Positions 62,466 to 64,000 of a stretch of 64,000 bases of DNA are shown one piece after another. The notes below the pieces were generated by a model. That model was not told where the DNA came from and did no database searches. It was given only the letters and a program-made list of their open reading frames with translations. A program made the position numbers and the translations under genes. The DNA comes from Chryseobacterium pennipullorum. Its GTDB lineage: Bacteria; Bacteroidota; Bacteroidia; Flavobacteriales; Weeksellaceae. The first letter of the stretch is position 1. Each line of letters begins with the position of its first letter. Where the stretch lies: assembly GCF_003384725.1 (NCBI RefSeq), contig NZ_QNVV01000001.1, forward strand, positions 310,001-374,000, written 5' to 3'.

Positions 62466-64000
<1,535 letters not shown>

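Overview
The window looks like the chromosome of a Chryseobacterium-like member of the Flavobacteriia (Weeksellaceae, Bacteroidota). Evidence: an astacin-type secreted metalloprotease, DcaP-like and TonB-receptor-like outer membrane barrels, a long TPR protein, monomeric isocitrate dehydrogenase, S9/S15 peptidases, LytS/LytTR signalling, -7 boxes of the TAnnTTTG type, and starts without Shine-Dalgarno sequences. All names rest on reading motifs by eye; no database was searched.

Layout. 1-4.2 kb: cut-off BamA/TamA-like outer membrane protein, small secreted protein, membrane-anchored hydrolase and astacin-family lipoprotein protease. 4.3-12.9 kb: a compact defence island between a tRNA-3'-end-like relic and an intact tRNA-Arg(TCG). 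It holds a DUF4238 protein, a divergent 1024-residue SF1 (UPF1-like) helicase, and a Gabija-like pair (OLD/TOPRIM nuclease GajA plus UvrD-type helicase GajB). The gajA frame is broken at an A9 run. 13-32.5 kb: core genes on both strands (beta-barrel plus TPR pair, S15 hydrolase, amino acid permease, transglutaminase-like protein, SPFH protein, dGTPase, Nei/Fpg glycosylase) and a LytS/LytTR two-component system whose upstream region carries a symmetric four-box operator-like array. 32.7-39 kb: GT32 glycosyltransferase, SMR transporter, a 26-aa hydrophobic peptide gene followed by a three-way-junction RNA-like element, an AAA ATPase/YggS pair, a 57-aa lipoprotein and a frameshifted S41 peptidase. 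39-50 kb: gcvP, DcaP-like porin, Cys-rich mini-protein, J-domain membrane protein, a GNAT/HTH toxin-antitoxin-like pair, an ECF sigma operon and an S9 peptidase.

50-62.3 kb is an uninterrupted minus-strand run of small single-domain genes: DoxX, three SRPBCC, an SDR, five VOC-type genes, two DinB, two alpha/beta hydrolases, two Crp/Fnr regulators, DUF763 and thiol peroxidase. It looks like a detoxification or stress neighbourhood. The window ends inside the isocitrate dehydrogenase gene.

The main leads are: (i) the homopolymer frameshift that could switch Gabija on and off; (ii) the 26-aa peptide with its adjacent structured RNA and terminator; (iii) the mirror-symmetric 21-bp-phased boxes in front of the LytS/LytTR operon; (iv) the GNAT-HTH module with its own operator. 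Both frameshifts lie in homopolymers, so sequencing error must be excluded first.
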